Source of the DNA: Hyaloraphidium curvatum
Lineage: Eukaryota > Monoblepharomycota > Hyaloraphidiomycetes > Hyaloraphidiales > Hyaloraphidiaceae
Assembly (NCBI GenBank): GCA_025558095.1
Contig: JAIVFI010000002.1
Coordinates: 248,001 to 312,000 of the forward strand
DNA: 64,000 nt
Direction: 5' to 3'
Each line of letters opens with the position of its first letter. The first letter of the stretch is position 1. The translations under genes and the position numbers were made by a program. This document shows, one piece after another, positions 20,972 to 32,008 of this stretch. The notes under the pieces are model-generated. The model was not told where the DNA came from. It made no database searches and was given only the letters and a program-made list of their open reading frames with translations.

Positions 20972-22105
20972 ATGAGCGCCCCGCACGGGGCCGGACTCCC
21001 GCCACCGTGGGCGCGGCCTTACGCGCCGTATCCACCTCCGCCGGGAGGGGCACCGGGGTGGGCGCCGCTGCACGCGCCGCCAGCAGGGCACCACGTGCCC
21101 GCGCCGGCGCCGATGTGGCTATCTACGCCAGGCCCACGCTCAGCCCACGGCGGATCCGCGGCCGCAGGGCCGGGCTGGCGCACGTCGCACGTTGTGGACT
21201 CGGGTTTCGGGCCGCCACCGCCGGCCCCGTTCGCCCCAACCACGTGGTTGCCGAGTCGGCCTGCGGAACCGGACACACGCACACCATGGCGTGAGTGGTA
21301 CGCCGACTACCTGGCAAGGGGCGGCACGCCCGCCCGCAACGGCTCGGCCCCAGCGGGGCACAGGCAGGCCCTCGTACCGGAGCCATCTCCGCCACGGACT
21401 GCAGCTCGGCCCCACGTTCAAGGCGAGCCGACACCCGTCCGCCAGCCTCTCGCCTCAGCACCCATCCAAAGCCCGGCGGCCCCGCCATCCAGCTCGTCAT
21501 CCGACTTTGGTTCTTTGCTTGCCGCCGTGGAGCAGCGCACCGCTCCCCCCCAAACCCTTGCTGAACGTGACGAGTCCTTCTCCGAATCATCGTCGGAACC
21601 CCTCTCCGCTCCCCTCTCGCCCCCAACCGATCCCGTTCCTGTACCGCCTTTGCCACATAGTGCATCCCCGTGGGATGCCTTGATCCCGCCCTACGCCGTG
21701 CGGATGCCGCCGCCGGACCCGGCACTACTCGTTCCGCGCGGCCAGTCCGTCAAGAAGAGAGTGCGTCTCCCGGCGACCCTGTGTTTGCCGAATCTTTCGT
21801 AACAGCTGACACCACGCACGCACTTCCCGTTCCCCATCCAGGTGATCGAGAAGCGCCGCCGCGAAGCCTTCGCCGCCGAGCTGCGAGCGCTCGCGGCCGC
21901 CGTCCCCGGCGCCGCCGCGGCGACCCAGGCTTGCATCGTCCTGCGTGCGCGGGACTATATCGTGCGGCTGGCGAGGCGGGAGAAGCTGCTGCGGAGGATG
22001 GTGCTGGAGAAGAAGGCGGAGAGAATGGGGCTTGACGTGTCGGACCCGTCAACGGTCAAGAGCCTGCTTGCGGACCTGGAAAGTGAGCTCGAGAGGGAGC
22101 CATAA
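20972..22105 (+). CDS. bHLH transcription factor 2 of the tandem array (2 exons)
   Basis: Exons 20972-21760 and 21842-22105 give 350 residues. It has the same plan as bHLH-1: a Pro-rich start (PPPWARPYAPYPPPPGG), WREWYADYLARGG, DALIPPYAVRMPPP, then a second exon with VIEKRRREAFAAEL and VLRARDYIVRLARREKLLRR. The 81-nt intron (GTGCGT...CATCCAG) contains an in-frame stop, so a retained intron would give a protein without the DNA-binding region. The 5' exon supplies Lys5 of the basic region. An excess of codons for Pro and Ala in exon 1 implies a disordered activation region. Confidence 0.85.
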
Positions 22106-22489
22106 GGCGATGTACCGATGCGGATGTTATCATTTGCAGCGTTGATGGTGAGCTTGGCGCTCTACACTGGCCCAAGCATAAGCCAAATAAAGGACATCGT
22201 GGGGTAGACCCAACTCCGGCCTGCACTGCCCCTCAAAGCCTCCCGGAATCTCCACCTGCTCTGCCCGCTGCAAACGCGTATTCCTCCGGCTGTTCCATCC
22301 GCCACCGGAGCCGTCCACAGTCCGCGCCGGCCCCCACTGCCCATCCCTCTGGCACAGCGCTTGCAAGGCGCCCTCTCACACCATCCCCGGCTCCTTTGCC
22401 CTTCACCCTGCTGTCCCTCCAGGTTCGTCGGTTAGATCGTTCACAACGTCGCCGCGGGCGCCAGGAGGAGGAACGGGAAACCAAAGGCG

Positions 22490-22504
22490 TCCCGAACTGT
22501 GACC
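22490..22504 (+). repeat. Conserved 3'-flank block after bHLH-2
   Basis: TCCCGAACTGTGACC is identical to the blocks after bHLH-1 and bHLH-3. Confidence 0.75.
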
Positions 22505-23349
22505 GGCAAACATTCACCCGCGCGCGCTGCCTGCAAACGCCCGGAGGGCAGCCCCGCGGGAACGCCGGCGCCGTGGGCGTTACGCACGGAGCGCGATCCA
22601 GCTCATTTGCTCGGGGAGGCGGAATGTTCTGATACTAGTCGGTGCGCGACGACGCGCCATCCGCGGGGTGGGTCCGCGCCCGGCGTCTGGCGGCCACGGC
22701 AGCGCAACGTTCGGGGAGCAGGGCTACGGGAGAAGGCGAAGCCGACGCCGGAGGCTCCGGCCGAGCGACAGGTGACTCCTACGAGGGCTTGTACAGGGCT
22801 GCCTGTCCAGGCCCGTGCCTCGCGTTCGTTTCTGCTCCCCAGGAGCGGGAGCTGCCGTTGTCAAAGTCTCACATCGACAGACTGCACTTTGCCGCAATCT
22901 GCAGGCACTGGCGCAGACCAAGTTCCACGGCGAGCGGTGGTGGTGGTTGAACTAGCTCTTCACGTTCATGTCGAGGTCCGACATGTGCGTGCCAGCCGCT
23001 AGTTCACCGTCTGGGTTACGATGACCCATTTCGAGCCGCTGCAAGTCCACATCAGCCGATAAGGCTAGCCAGACAGGCGCAGCCTTCGCGTCCGAACGTT
23101 CGCCGGCGGTCCCGCCGAAGCAAGCCCGTTCATCTCATCGAGACTCGGCAACACCACGTGCTTGCCAACCGACCTATCGGTGGCAATGTCCTGGCCAAGA
23201 GTTACTCTTTCCTTTGGGGGAGAAGAGCTTGTTCCTCGGGCGAGGTCGGCAGGCCGACCCAAATCCTGCCCACTTTTGCGAGCCGCGTCTGCACGCAGGT
23301 CGCGAGGTCCATGAATGCATTTCTGGGGTCCTTCCTTGTCGCACGGCCC

Positions 23350-23480
23350 GCGTGTCGGCGCCGATATGGGCAATCAGTGGCCGTGGCCGTTTTCCGAGCT
23401 CCAAATGCAAATGCGGGGCCGCCGTCCACGGCAGGCGGCCCACCCCGAAAAAGGGCGGTCGCGTACTTGTCGGTGTCCAA
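23350..23480 (+). repeat. Spacer repeat B, left copy
   Basis: Contains ATGGGCAATCAGTGGCCG (23366-23383) and, further on, GGCGGCCCACCC and GGCGGTC...GTTCCAA-like matches. The same order is found near 27575-27690. Confidence 0.6.
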
Positions 23481-23839
23481 GAGAGGCGCCAAACGAGCTT
23501 TCCGGACTAGCCCGACGACGCCCAAGAGCGCAAATGGGGGGACACTGGGGGGCGGTTTCGGAGGGGGCTTGCACGCGGTGGCGATCCCTCGTCGACTCGA
23601 CTACGGCGACTCGTCCGGGGCCGCAGCCTGGCCGCGACCCCGAGAGCGGAAAGAACGGTGCGGCCGCTTTTGATGCCGCCCTGTGTCGGTCGGCAGCCGC
23701 ACGCACAAGCGCCGTCGGTGTGATTCCGTCAAGCGGGCGGCCCCGCCGACCGGCCCAGGCCCACTCTCCTCCCCGGCTCCCCCGAGCCGGAACACCGCGT
23801 GATGGAACCCTTAGCCGCCAAAAGACCCAGATTGCTTGC

Positions 23840-23960
23840 TCGTGGAAGTTTATCGCCCCTGCCTCGATGGGTATTTCACGGATTTCCGCAAGGCGGGAAA
23901 CCCTGCAGCGTCCGACGAGTCATTGGCTCGCGGCGGGGGAGCCCGTGCCCAACGTCGCGC
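23840..23960 (+). repeat. Spacer repeat copy B (weak)
   Basis: Contains TATTTCACGGATTTCCGC and ATTGGCTCGCGGCGGGG in the same order as the copies near 19360 and 28015. It is more diverged than either. Confidence 0.45.
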
Positions 23961-24822
23961 GCTGGCATTCTTCGATCTCGTCAGGCTTGCTGTTGGCTAC
24001 TCAATCGCGGGACAGGCGTTGGCGAGGATTCGGCGGCTCTGGAAGGCTCGGGCTTCGCGCCGTCCCCTTGGGTTCGCTCCAAACGAGGCCTCTCTGCTGC
24101 TGCGGTCGGAATTCTTTCTTGAACCACGGACTCTTTGCTCCCTGCTCCTCAATGTTTGCTTGTTGCTCTGCCCTCGACAAACGTTTTTCTGGACTTCGCG
24201 AGCGGCAAGTTTTCCGTTGACTCGGAGCTAGTGCACGCGGCCTCTCGAAAGCGGCGACGGGGCTCATTCGTGCCCCATTTGCTGAATGGCATCGGTATCC
24301 GAAGTGGCTCGCTTGCTCACCGAGAGGGACTGGATGGACTTCCACGTTGCTGTTTTGAACGTGGCCTGCCGAAGCAGCCTGTACTAGCCTCAACTACGCG
24401 AACCGACTGAACGACGCAGTCACTTCCGCAGATTCCTACCTCGGTCAGGGATCGAACGAAGCGGACACTGAGGCTCACTGGATCCTGCAGGGAGCGAAGG
24501 AAAGATCGGCCGCTATATGGCGAGGAAGACTGAAAATGACCTCCGCAGTGGATTAGCGGCGCATTAGACACGACGTGGGCAGCGGACACGTCAAGATCAT
24601 CCCGCTCATTGTTGTCTCGTAGGTGACTTTCTCTCGAGTTCGCTCACCAAGACGTTGGGGACGCCAAAAGATTGGACCGACGCGCTGGCGCTCCGGCACC
24701 TCGAGTGACAGCTCTTGTTGGGCAGACGGCCTGCTGCCTCGTTGCTGGACAATGAACCCCTGGCTCTCGCTCTACCTTAGCTTTTTTGTTGCCGGATTCA
24801 GCGACGCGCCGCTCACTTTCTC

Positions 24823-24839
24823 ACTTTGATGAGCCGGGC
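24823..24839 (+). promoter_or_regulatory. Conserved upstream-ATG element of bHLH-3
   Basis: ACTTTGATGAGCCGGGC lies about 200 bases before the start codon. The ATG opens a short frame (MSRASGAQ...) that stops before the gene start. Confidence 0.6.
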
Positions 24840-25028
24840 GTCAGGCGCTCAATCCGCGGCCCGGCCCGAGTCCTTCCCCCCCTGGGAGCCTCGGGTCCCG
24901 TTCGCATTAAAGCAGTCACAAGGAAAGCGGTAGACTCGGTTATTCCTGGAGCGCGCGTCCTCGCCAGTGTGGTCGGCCGACCAGTGGCGAACGGACCGGC
25001 CGCGACCGCGCTGACGACAGGCACCGCG

Positions 25029-26139
25029 ATGAGCGCGTCGTATCACTCCGCCCCGGCATTCTTGTGGGCGCCGCCGTACGGTCAATATCCGCCGTCGCTG
25101 GGATGGCCACCAACGCCCGCGCCGCCTGCGTGGCACCACGTGGGTTCGCCGACATGGTCACCGGCGCACGGGCCTGCGGCTGCGCAAAGCGGAACCGACG
25201 GCGGAGGGCACTTTCCGCACCATACCTATGCTGGATACGAGGCGTCGGCTTCGCGCCGGGCGGCCCCATCGGGGTGGAATCAAAGTCTGGACGTGGCACC
25301 GGGTCAACCCAAGCCATGGCGCGAGTGGTACGCAGAGTTCCTCATCAAGGGAGGCATCCCAGTTCGCCGCGAAGCTACCGTGGCGGAGCACGGACCACCA
25401 CCCTCGCGGCAGGCCACCCCGGCCTTCACCGAACCTCCGCGCCCGCCGGTGCAATCCCCCGTTCACCATCCCCTCTCCCAAGCACCCATCCAAACCCCAC
25501 CAGCCCCCATTTCAGGCCCAACTGACTTTGCACCCCTCCTTCCCTCCGTGGAACGGCGCGCCGTGGCGGCAGATCCCCCCGAACCGGCCGAGGGCACTCT
25601 GTCCGACGCCTCAGAGTCAGAGCCCCTCTCGCCTCCCCCCTCGCCCGCAGGCAGCGTCCGCATTTCAACAACAACTCCGACAGCGGCATTACGAATTTCG
25701 TCCTCGCTGGACGCCCTGATTCCGCCCTACGCCGCGAGGATGCCGCCTCCGGACCTCGCACCACTCGCCCCGAGAGGCAGGTCCCTCAAGAAAAAGGTGC
25801 GTCTCCAGCGAGACCCGTCCCTGCGGCACCTTTGCGATAGCTGAACCTTGCACTGCGTCTGCGCCCCGAAATCAGGTGATCGAGAAGCGCCGCCGCGAAG
25901 CCTTCGCCGCCGAGCTGCGTGCGCTCGCTGCCGCCGTCCCCGGCGCCGGCTCCGCCACGCAGGCCTCGGTGGTGCTGCGCGCGCGGGACTACATTGTGCG
26001 GCTGGTGAGGCGGGAGAAACTGCTGCGGAGGTTGGTGCTAGAGAAGAAAGCGGAAAGCATGGGGCTTGACCTGTCCGATCCGCCGACGTTTGAGTGCCTG
26101 CTTGCGGACTTGGAGAGGGAGCTCGAGCCGGTACCATAG
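25029..26139 (+). CDS. bHLH transcription factor 3 of the tandem array (2 exons)
   Basis: Exons 25029-25796 and 25876-26139 give 343 residues. It has a Pro-rich N-terminus (FLWAPPYGQYPPSLGWPP), WREWYAEFLIKGG, a FAPLLPSVERR block, DALIPPYAARMPPP, and a second exon with VIEKRRREAFAAEL, VVLRARDYIVRLVRREKLL and the conserved Leu-rich tail. The 79-nt intron (GTGCGT...AAATCAG) carries an in-frame stop and shifts the frame if retained. The bHLH exon is by far the best conserved part among copies 1-3, which suggests selection on DNA binding and dimerisation. The array may form homo- and heterodimers. Confidence 0.85.
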
Positions 26140-26533
26140 GGGATATCCGAATGTGGGTGTACTAAACTGGAACGTTGGATACGAGAATGTTGCTCTCCAG
26201 CATCTCCAGGTCGGATCGTCCGCCAAAAGGACCTCGCTCGCATTGACCCAAATTCAGCCCAGCACACGCCTCAAAATCCCACCCAACCTCCACCGGCTCG
26301 TCCTCTGGCAACCGAGTAACTCCGTTGACGACGCGATGGGCACCTCCCACCAGTCCACGATGCGCAGGGCCACCAGTCACCGACCTGTGGATCCCACCGT
26401 CAAAGCGCGCCGTCCCAAAGCCGTTCCTGTCCCTCTCAGTCATCCCCACTCCAATGTGCTCCCCATCTGAGGTCATCCATGACCCGGGTCGGTGGTCCTC
26501 GTTGCGAGGGAAGGGGGCCGGAACGGCCGGGCG

Positions 26534-26548
26534 TCCCGAACTGTGACC
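26534..26548 (+). repeat. Conserved 3'-flank block after bHLH-3
   Basis: TCCCGAACTGTGACC is identical to the blocks after bHLH-1 and bHLH-2. Confidence 0.75.
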
Positions 26549-27574
26549 ACCAAACCGATTCGTGCGCGGCCCCAAGCCCACCGGCAGAGCAAACCTGAGG
26601 GCACCGCGTGCGCCAACGTCATGAGCGCGCGGCAGAGGCATGTAGGCGGTGGTGTAACGGCCTTGTCCGCCGCGGGCGGCGACGGAAGGCGAGGGGTTTA
26701 TCGGCTCCGTATGCCTGGCGGCCTGACTATGGGGGTCGGCGGAGGCGGCCCGCCCCAGTACGAGGTTCTTGGAAGAAAGAGCGCGGGGGAAGTTTGGCCG
26801 GAGCCGCCGGACTGCGTGGAGTGAGCGTTGGTTGCTCGGGATAGCGTGCGCCGTCCGGGCCAGAGCATAGGTGTCCGGTCCCGGCAAGGGAGAGCTGCGG
26901 TCCCAACTTGTGCACCGAGCAGATAGTTGATGAGTGACCAAGCAGACGCCGGCGGTGGCCCAGATCCGCGGACGAAAGGTGACGGCGCAGGCAACTGGTG
27001 CTACGCCGACGTTCCCAAACCCTGCCTTGCGAAGATTTGCCCACGAGTCTCGCAACGGAACGAGGCCACTGGTCTGACACTGGAGCAAAGCATCTAGGCA
27101 AAGGCAGGTTCGCAGACATGCCGACGCTTTCGGTTGAAGAGAGCAGGGAGGCGGCAGTGAGGACTGCAGTGGCGGAACTGGGAGGGATCGACTTGTGCCG
27201 CTCGCCCAGGATCTGGTTCAGACGACCTAGAGCAATTCGAGTCCAGGTCTGAACACGGCGCAACCCGAGAAGCGGCGTTGGAGGCGACGAATCGGCAAAC
27301 ATCGAGCAGAAGACTTTCCCATGGCGATTCCGGTGACGCGGAGCCCCTCTGCGCCTCGAGACGGAAACGGGACCACGGCACGACAACAGAAGCTTGCTCT
27401 GCGACATGCTGGTGGCAGCGTAGAGACCGAAACAGGCTCTTTTCTTCGCCAAGTGCGGCATCCCGGGCGCGAACCAACACCGCATGCGCCGGTCGGCCTG
27501 CCGCGCCGCGTCTGCCCAAACGCCGCCAGCTCTGTGGGCTGCACATTCCGCCAGTCTGCTTCGTGTCGCACGTC

Positions 27575-27690
27575 CAGCGTTTCGGTCCCGAATGGGCAAT
27601 CAGCGGCCGATTTCCGTGCCCGAGAGGGAGGGCGGCCGACCGAGACCCGCGGGCGGCCAACCAGAAAGTGGCGGTCCGCGTTCTCGGCGG
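27575..27690 (+). repeat. Spacer repeat B, right copy
   Basis: ATGGGCAATCAGCGGCCG (27592-27609) differs by one base from 23366-23383. Flanking matches continue in order. Confidence 0.6.
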
Positions 27691-28014
27691 GTTCCAAAAG
27701 GGGCCAGACATGCTTCGCCAAGCAGCCGTGGTAGACGACGGGCGAGCCGACGCTCGGGGTTTAGGAGACGGATGACTCGATCGACCCCGAGGGCGTAGGG
27801 CCCGTCCGGCCGACTCGACGGTGACTCGCCCATGGTCGCGCGAGGGCGTCCCGGGCGCGGAAACTAGCCCGCTCGCAACGGCCCCGAGGGATGTCCTGTG
27901 GCGCAGCGGCCGGCTCCAGCCGTGGCCGGGGGCGCCCCGACAGGCCGACACCCCTTCCCACCTTTTCGTCCGCGGCGGGTTCCGAGACCGCCCGGCGACC
28001 CGTACTATTTGCTT

Positions 28015-28130
28015 GGGAAGAGGTTTCCGGCCATGGGCCGACAGGCATTTCAGGGAAACCACCGCCGCGCGGCCGGGGTCGCCCCGCCCGCGATATTGGC
28101 TCGCCGCGGGGAAAGCCAATCGCTCAACGT
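28015..28130 (+). repeat. Spacer repeat copy C
   Basis: GAGGTTTCCGGCCATGGGCC, then CATTTCAGGGAAACC and GATATTGGCTCGCC, in the same order as the copy at 19360-19470. Confidence 0.6.
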
Positions 28131-29738
28131 CGCGAGCGGCCTTTGCTCTGCGACCGCGGGTTTTCTTTCGGGCTGCTCATTATCGGGACAGGCTGCGCCG
28201 GGAATCGGCGGCTCTGGAGGGCTCATCGCCGCGCGTGCCCGCGCCGGTTGCGCTGCTTGCGAGGGCTCCCCATTCCCCCGGGGCCCGGCTCGGTCCAGGG
28301 ACTCTTTGCCTCCTGCCCCCGAAGGCCCAACCGCTCTTCCCGAGCTGCTTGGCGTTTTGGCTTTCGGAGCTCCGTGGCAGGACGGGGAGGTCAAGTCGGT
28401 TCGGAACGGACGGCACGCCGGTAGCGGCACCAAGCTCTGTCGTGCCCCGTCGACGCGGATGTGATGTCGCGGGATACTGTGGGCCGACCAGGACGAACAG
28501 CACTGGGACCCTGCCATCGTTGGCGCCGCCGTCCGTCATCTGGCATTTCCAACCACGTGAAGCGAAAGAAGATTTCCGGCCGCCTGCTGATGGGATCATG
28601 GGATCATCGCGGCAGACGCAATCTGGACAGGGCTGCCGCTGTTGCGGGATCTGCGGGGCGCACCGCCTCCTCCGTCGAGTGCGGCCCAGCTCTCGGGTTT
28701 CGGCGCCGTATCCGACAGATCACTTTGGCCACAACCAGGGCGCAAGTCCTCTGCCGACTCCCTGGCAACCGGAGAGCAGCAGCACCGCTCGCCCACCGGT
28801 GGATCGAAAAGCGCAGTTTCCGCCTGGTTTCCGCCGCGAGGCCCTATTCCGTCCTTCGGGTCCTCCGCGGTTGCCGCTTTCGCCGGGGCGGGAACCGCGC
28901 GGGCACCTCGAACCATGCAGTGTTCCCTTTCAACTGCTCGAGAACGTCTCAGAAACCGGTTGATTGCCGAGAGGGCAAGTGAAGGGGCCGCTCTGCCGAA
29001 GAGAAGCCCGGCAGTGCGCGTGTCGAGGGCGGATGCTAAAGGGAGCCCGATCCGAATGGCCGAGGAATAATCGAACCGCCGGGAATCGCAGCAAATCGGA
29101 TTACAGAGTTTCGGCGACTTTGAATTGTGGAGGAAAGAGTTGGAGGATGTCTTGTTTCTCGTTGCCCTGTGCGCGAAACCTACGTCATGCGATAAATGCT
29201 CCTCTAAGGCACCGACTCTCCAACCCCTGTGAGGGACATTGATGCAAGATTCGAACATTCAGGTATCTTCCGACACCAATTGGAACGTCGTTTGGTCCGG
29301 AATCGGCCAGTGGCAGGCACATCCATCACCAACGGGAGAGGACGTCATGCAGCCACGCACTTGTCGTACGGCCGGACCTTCAACGCGTTGTCGCCACGTC
29401 ACCCGACTGACGGTGAGATTATCCGCAGGTCCGATCCGTTCTGCCCATGTTCCCGGGCGATCCGCGTGGGGAATCCTATCTGCTTGGTGCCCCGGTTGAT
29501 CGGCCAACCATGCGGCTCCTTTGGCCCCACATTGGGCCGGTGAATCGAAGCAAATCGCAGCCGTCTAGATTGGCACCGTCTCTGCCATTCAGTCCATGCA
29601 CCGCCGCCGACGATTCTGCAAAGCCAGTGCCGAAAGCCTCGTGAACGCTTGGAGGCTTGGACTGCGGGAAACGGGGAACAAGCTTTTGTAGCAGCGTGGG
29701 CGGGAACCGCACACTCCATCCACGCGCCTCCGAGGCCG

Positions 29739-31007
29739 ATGGCGGCGGACGAGCGCCCGCTGCCAGGCCCGCCTCCGCACGGCGCGGCCTTTCCGCCGGC
29801 GGGCTGGGCGCCGTGGGGGCCGTGGCCCGCACCGCCGCCAGCGCCCCGCCCGCCCGCGCACGCGCCGCCGCCGCACGCCGCGCCTCCGCCGCCGCAGCAG
29901 TACGCGTCGGCGGGGCCCGCGGGGCCGCCCGGGCTCCCGCACGCGGCGTGGGGACCGCCCGCGCCGCCGCCGGCGCCCGAACCACCGCCTGCCCCGCCCA
30001 GCCACCCGCCGCCGTGGGCATCCTGGGGCGCCGCGGCCTATGGTGCGCCGCCGCCCGCCGCTCCTCCCGGCTACGGCCCGCCGCATATGCCCGGCTACGG
30101 GGCCCCCGGGCCACCAATCACGGGACTGCAGCGGGCGCACGAGGCGTGGGGTCAGCCGGCCCTTGCACCCCAGGCAGCGCCTCAGGGTGCCCCGCCGACG
30201 CCGTGGGGACAGTGGCCCGAAGGCTATCGCCACCACTATGGGGCAGGAGGGCCCGAGACGGTCGTGGCGCAGCCCTTGCCAGAACCTTTCCGCCCGCCGC
30301 CCCAAACAGCCCCTCCTCCGCCGCGCTGGACCGCTCCCGCCGAGCTTCCGCCGCCCAATCCCTCGTACGCGGCAACAATTGACCCTCCGCGTGATGTGCC
30401 GCCCCGGATAGAGCCGCCTGTGGCCGCACCACCGCCCCGTAGTCTGGCACCGTCGGCTGCGCTGAGCTACATCCTGGATGCCGACCCGCCGGCGGCCGCG
30501 GCGGCACCCCCCTCGCTCGTCTCTCCCTCCGTGGCTTCCCAGCCCGACAGCTCCCCGGTCAGCGTCCCGGACTACGTCCTCCGCACCTCGCGGCGCTCGC
30601 CGGACAACGACAGCCCGGACGAGTACGGCGGCGGCCGGCGCCGCAAGTCGGCCGGCAAGAACGTGCGTCCCAACCCTTTCCTCGGCCCCGGCCGTCCAGC
30701 ATTCACCCCTGACTGACCCCATCCGCCCCGGCAGGCCCTGGAAAAGCGCCGCCGTGACGCCTTCAACTCCGAGCTGCACGCCCTTAGCGCCTTGATCCCC
30801 GGCATCGGCGCCCACGCCGACACCAAAATCGGCGTCGTGCTCTGCGCAAAGGACTACATCAGGCAGCTGCAGGCGAGAGAGAAGGCGCTGCGGGCGCTCG
30901 CGGCGAAGCAGAGGGCGGCGCTAAAGGGGCTGGACCCCGCGGACGAGACGGTGCTGAGTAGCATGCTGGTGGAAGTGGACCAGCTGCTATCCGCGGACCC
31001 GCCCTGA
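29739..31007 (+). CDS. bHLH transcription factor 4, diverged member of the array (2 exons)
   Basis: Exons 29739-30662 and 30735-31007 give 398 residues. The first exon is extremely Pro/Ala-rich with many PPP runs, then short motifs (SYILDADPP, PDYVLRTSRR) that differ from copies 1-3. The second exon encodes ALEKRRRDAFNSELHAL, a loop with IPGIGAHADTKIG, and VVLCAKDYIRQLQAREKAL. The 72-nt intron (GTGCGT...CGGCAG) sits at the same place in the basic region as in the other three genes, which shows common descent. The loop is longer and helix 2 differs, so dimer partners may differ. A stop inside the intron would truncate a retained-intron product. The start ATG was chosen after a non-Pro leader. 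Confidence 0.8.
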
Positions 31008-31885
31008 TGGTCCCATTAAGACGTGCTCCGGATCCGGCGGATCCGGAAGGAAGCAGGCATCGGGCCGCGAATAAAATCTGCGAAGCTCCTCTATGTCGAT
31101 GTTCAACACGAATCCAATCCCAACAGCCATCTTTCGAACTTCGTTCCCCGCATCCAGCGTTGTCATGTCCGGAACATCGTGTCGGGACCACGTTCCGCCA
31201 GATCCGTTGGCGCAACCCCCGCCGACTCACCAGCACATCTGCGCTCGAACGGCGCCCAGTGGCAACACAGGCGAGCACCAGCTTGGTCGTTGGCGTGGAA
31301 TGCCGCAATATCCACCAAGAAAGCGATGCAGAAGCGTCGCCGGCTCGGATGGGTGAGGTCTGCGGGCCGGCAGCCCTTCCGCGAGCGATCCACGCCGGCG
31401 GAGCGAAAGCCAACGGTTCCCACCCCGATCCCCGGGCGGTGGGCTTCGGCTCCGAGCCGACGCGCTCCGTTAGCCCGTGCTGGCGGGTTGGGCACGTTCA
31501 CGGAGTTCGCGCGCGGGAGATTCGGAGAGCTGTTGCGTGGTTCCCGGCACGGGGCCTCAGGTGGCCGTCGACAGAACGACAGGCTCCCATTCGCCGGGCA
31601 CCGCTTCGTCCTGGGCACGCCGTCCCCGCCAGCTGCAGCGCCGCTGCGCTCGGGTATCTCGGTCCTCCGGAGCGTGGCCTCCCCTGCGCCCGGGATTGGA
31701 GAGGTTGAGCAGAGCGTTCCAGTCGGAAGCCGACCACGCGCAGGTCGTCGCCGCGCCCGCCGACCGGGCCGAACGCCCCGGTCGGTAATTCCTACGCCCG
31801 CAAGCATGCAGCGCGGCGGAAGGGTGCCGTGGCTCCTGCGGAGCGACCCCGACGAGAGGGTCGTGTGGGCGAGGTCCCCGTCGGG

Positions 31886-32008
31886 TCCGCGCGCTGCCCT
31901 CGCCCGACGGCCGGGCTCTGTGAACTGCCCCTCATAGGCACCGCCGGGCACCTGCCCATGCGCAGGAAGCGGTGCAGGGTGCGGCCCGACCGTGGGCTGC
32001 GGGGGAGG
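31886..32008 (+). repeat. Spacer repeat D, left copy
   Basis: CCGCGCGCTGCCCTC, then a GACGGCCG block and CCCGACCGTGGGCTGCGGG (31985-32003) recur in the same order at 33912-34030. Confidence 0.65.

Larger units (their letters stand above)
22106..25028. other. Spacer of the bHLH array
   Basis: No gene is supported. It holds the 3'-flank block (22490-22504), a segment at 23350-23480 that matches 27575-27690, a weak copy of the spacer repeat near 23840-23960 and the upstream-ATG element of bHLH-3. Confidence 0.55.
26140..29738. other. Spacer of the bHLH array
   Basis: No gene is supported. It holds the 3'-flank block (26534-26548), spacer repeat B (27575-27690) and spacer repeat copy C (28015-28130). 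Several long open frames on both strands have mixed, unconvincing composition. Confidence 0.5.
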
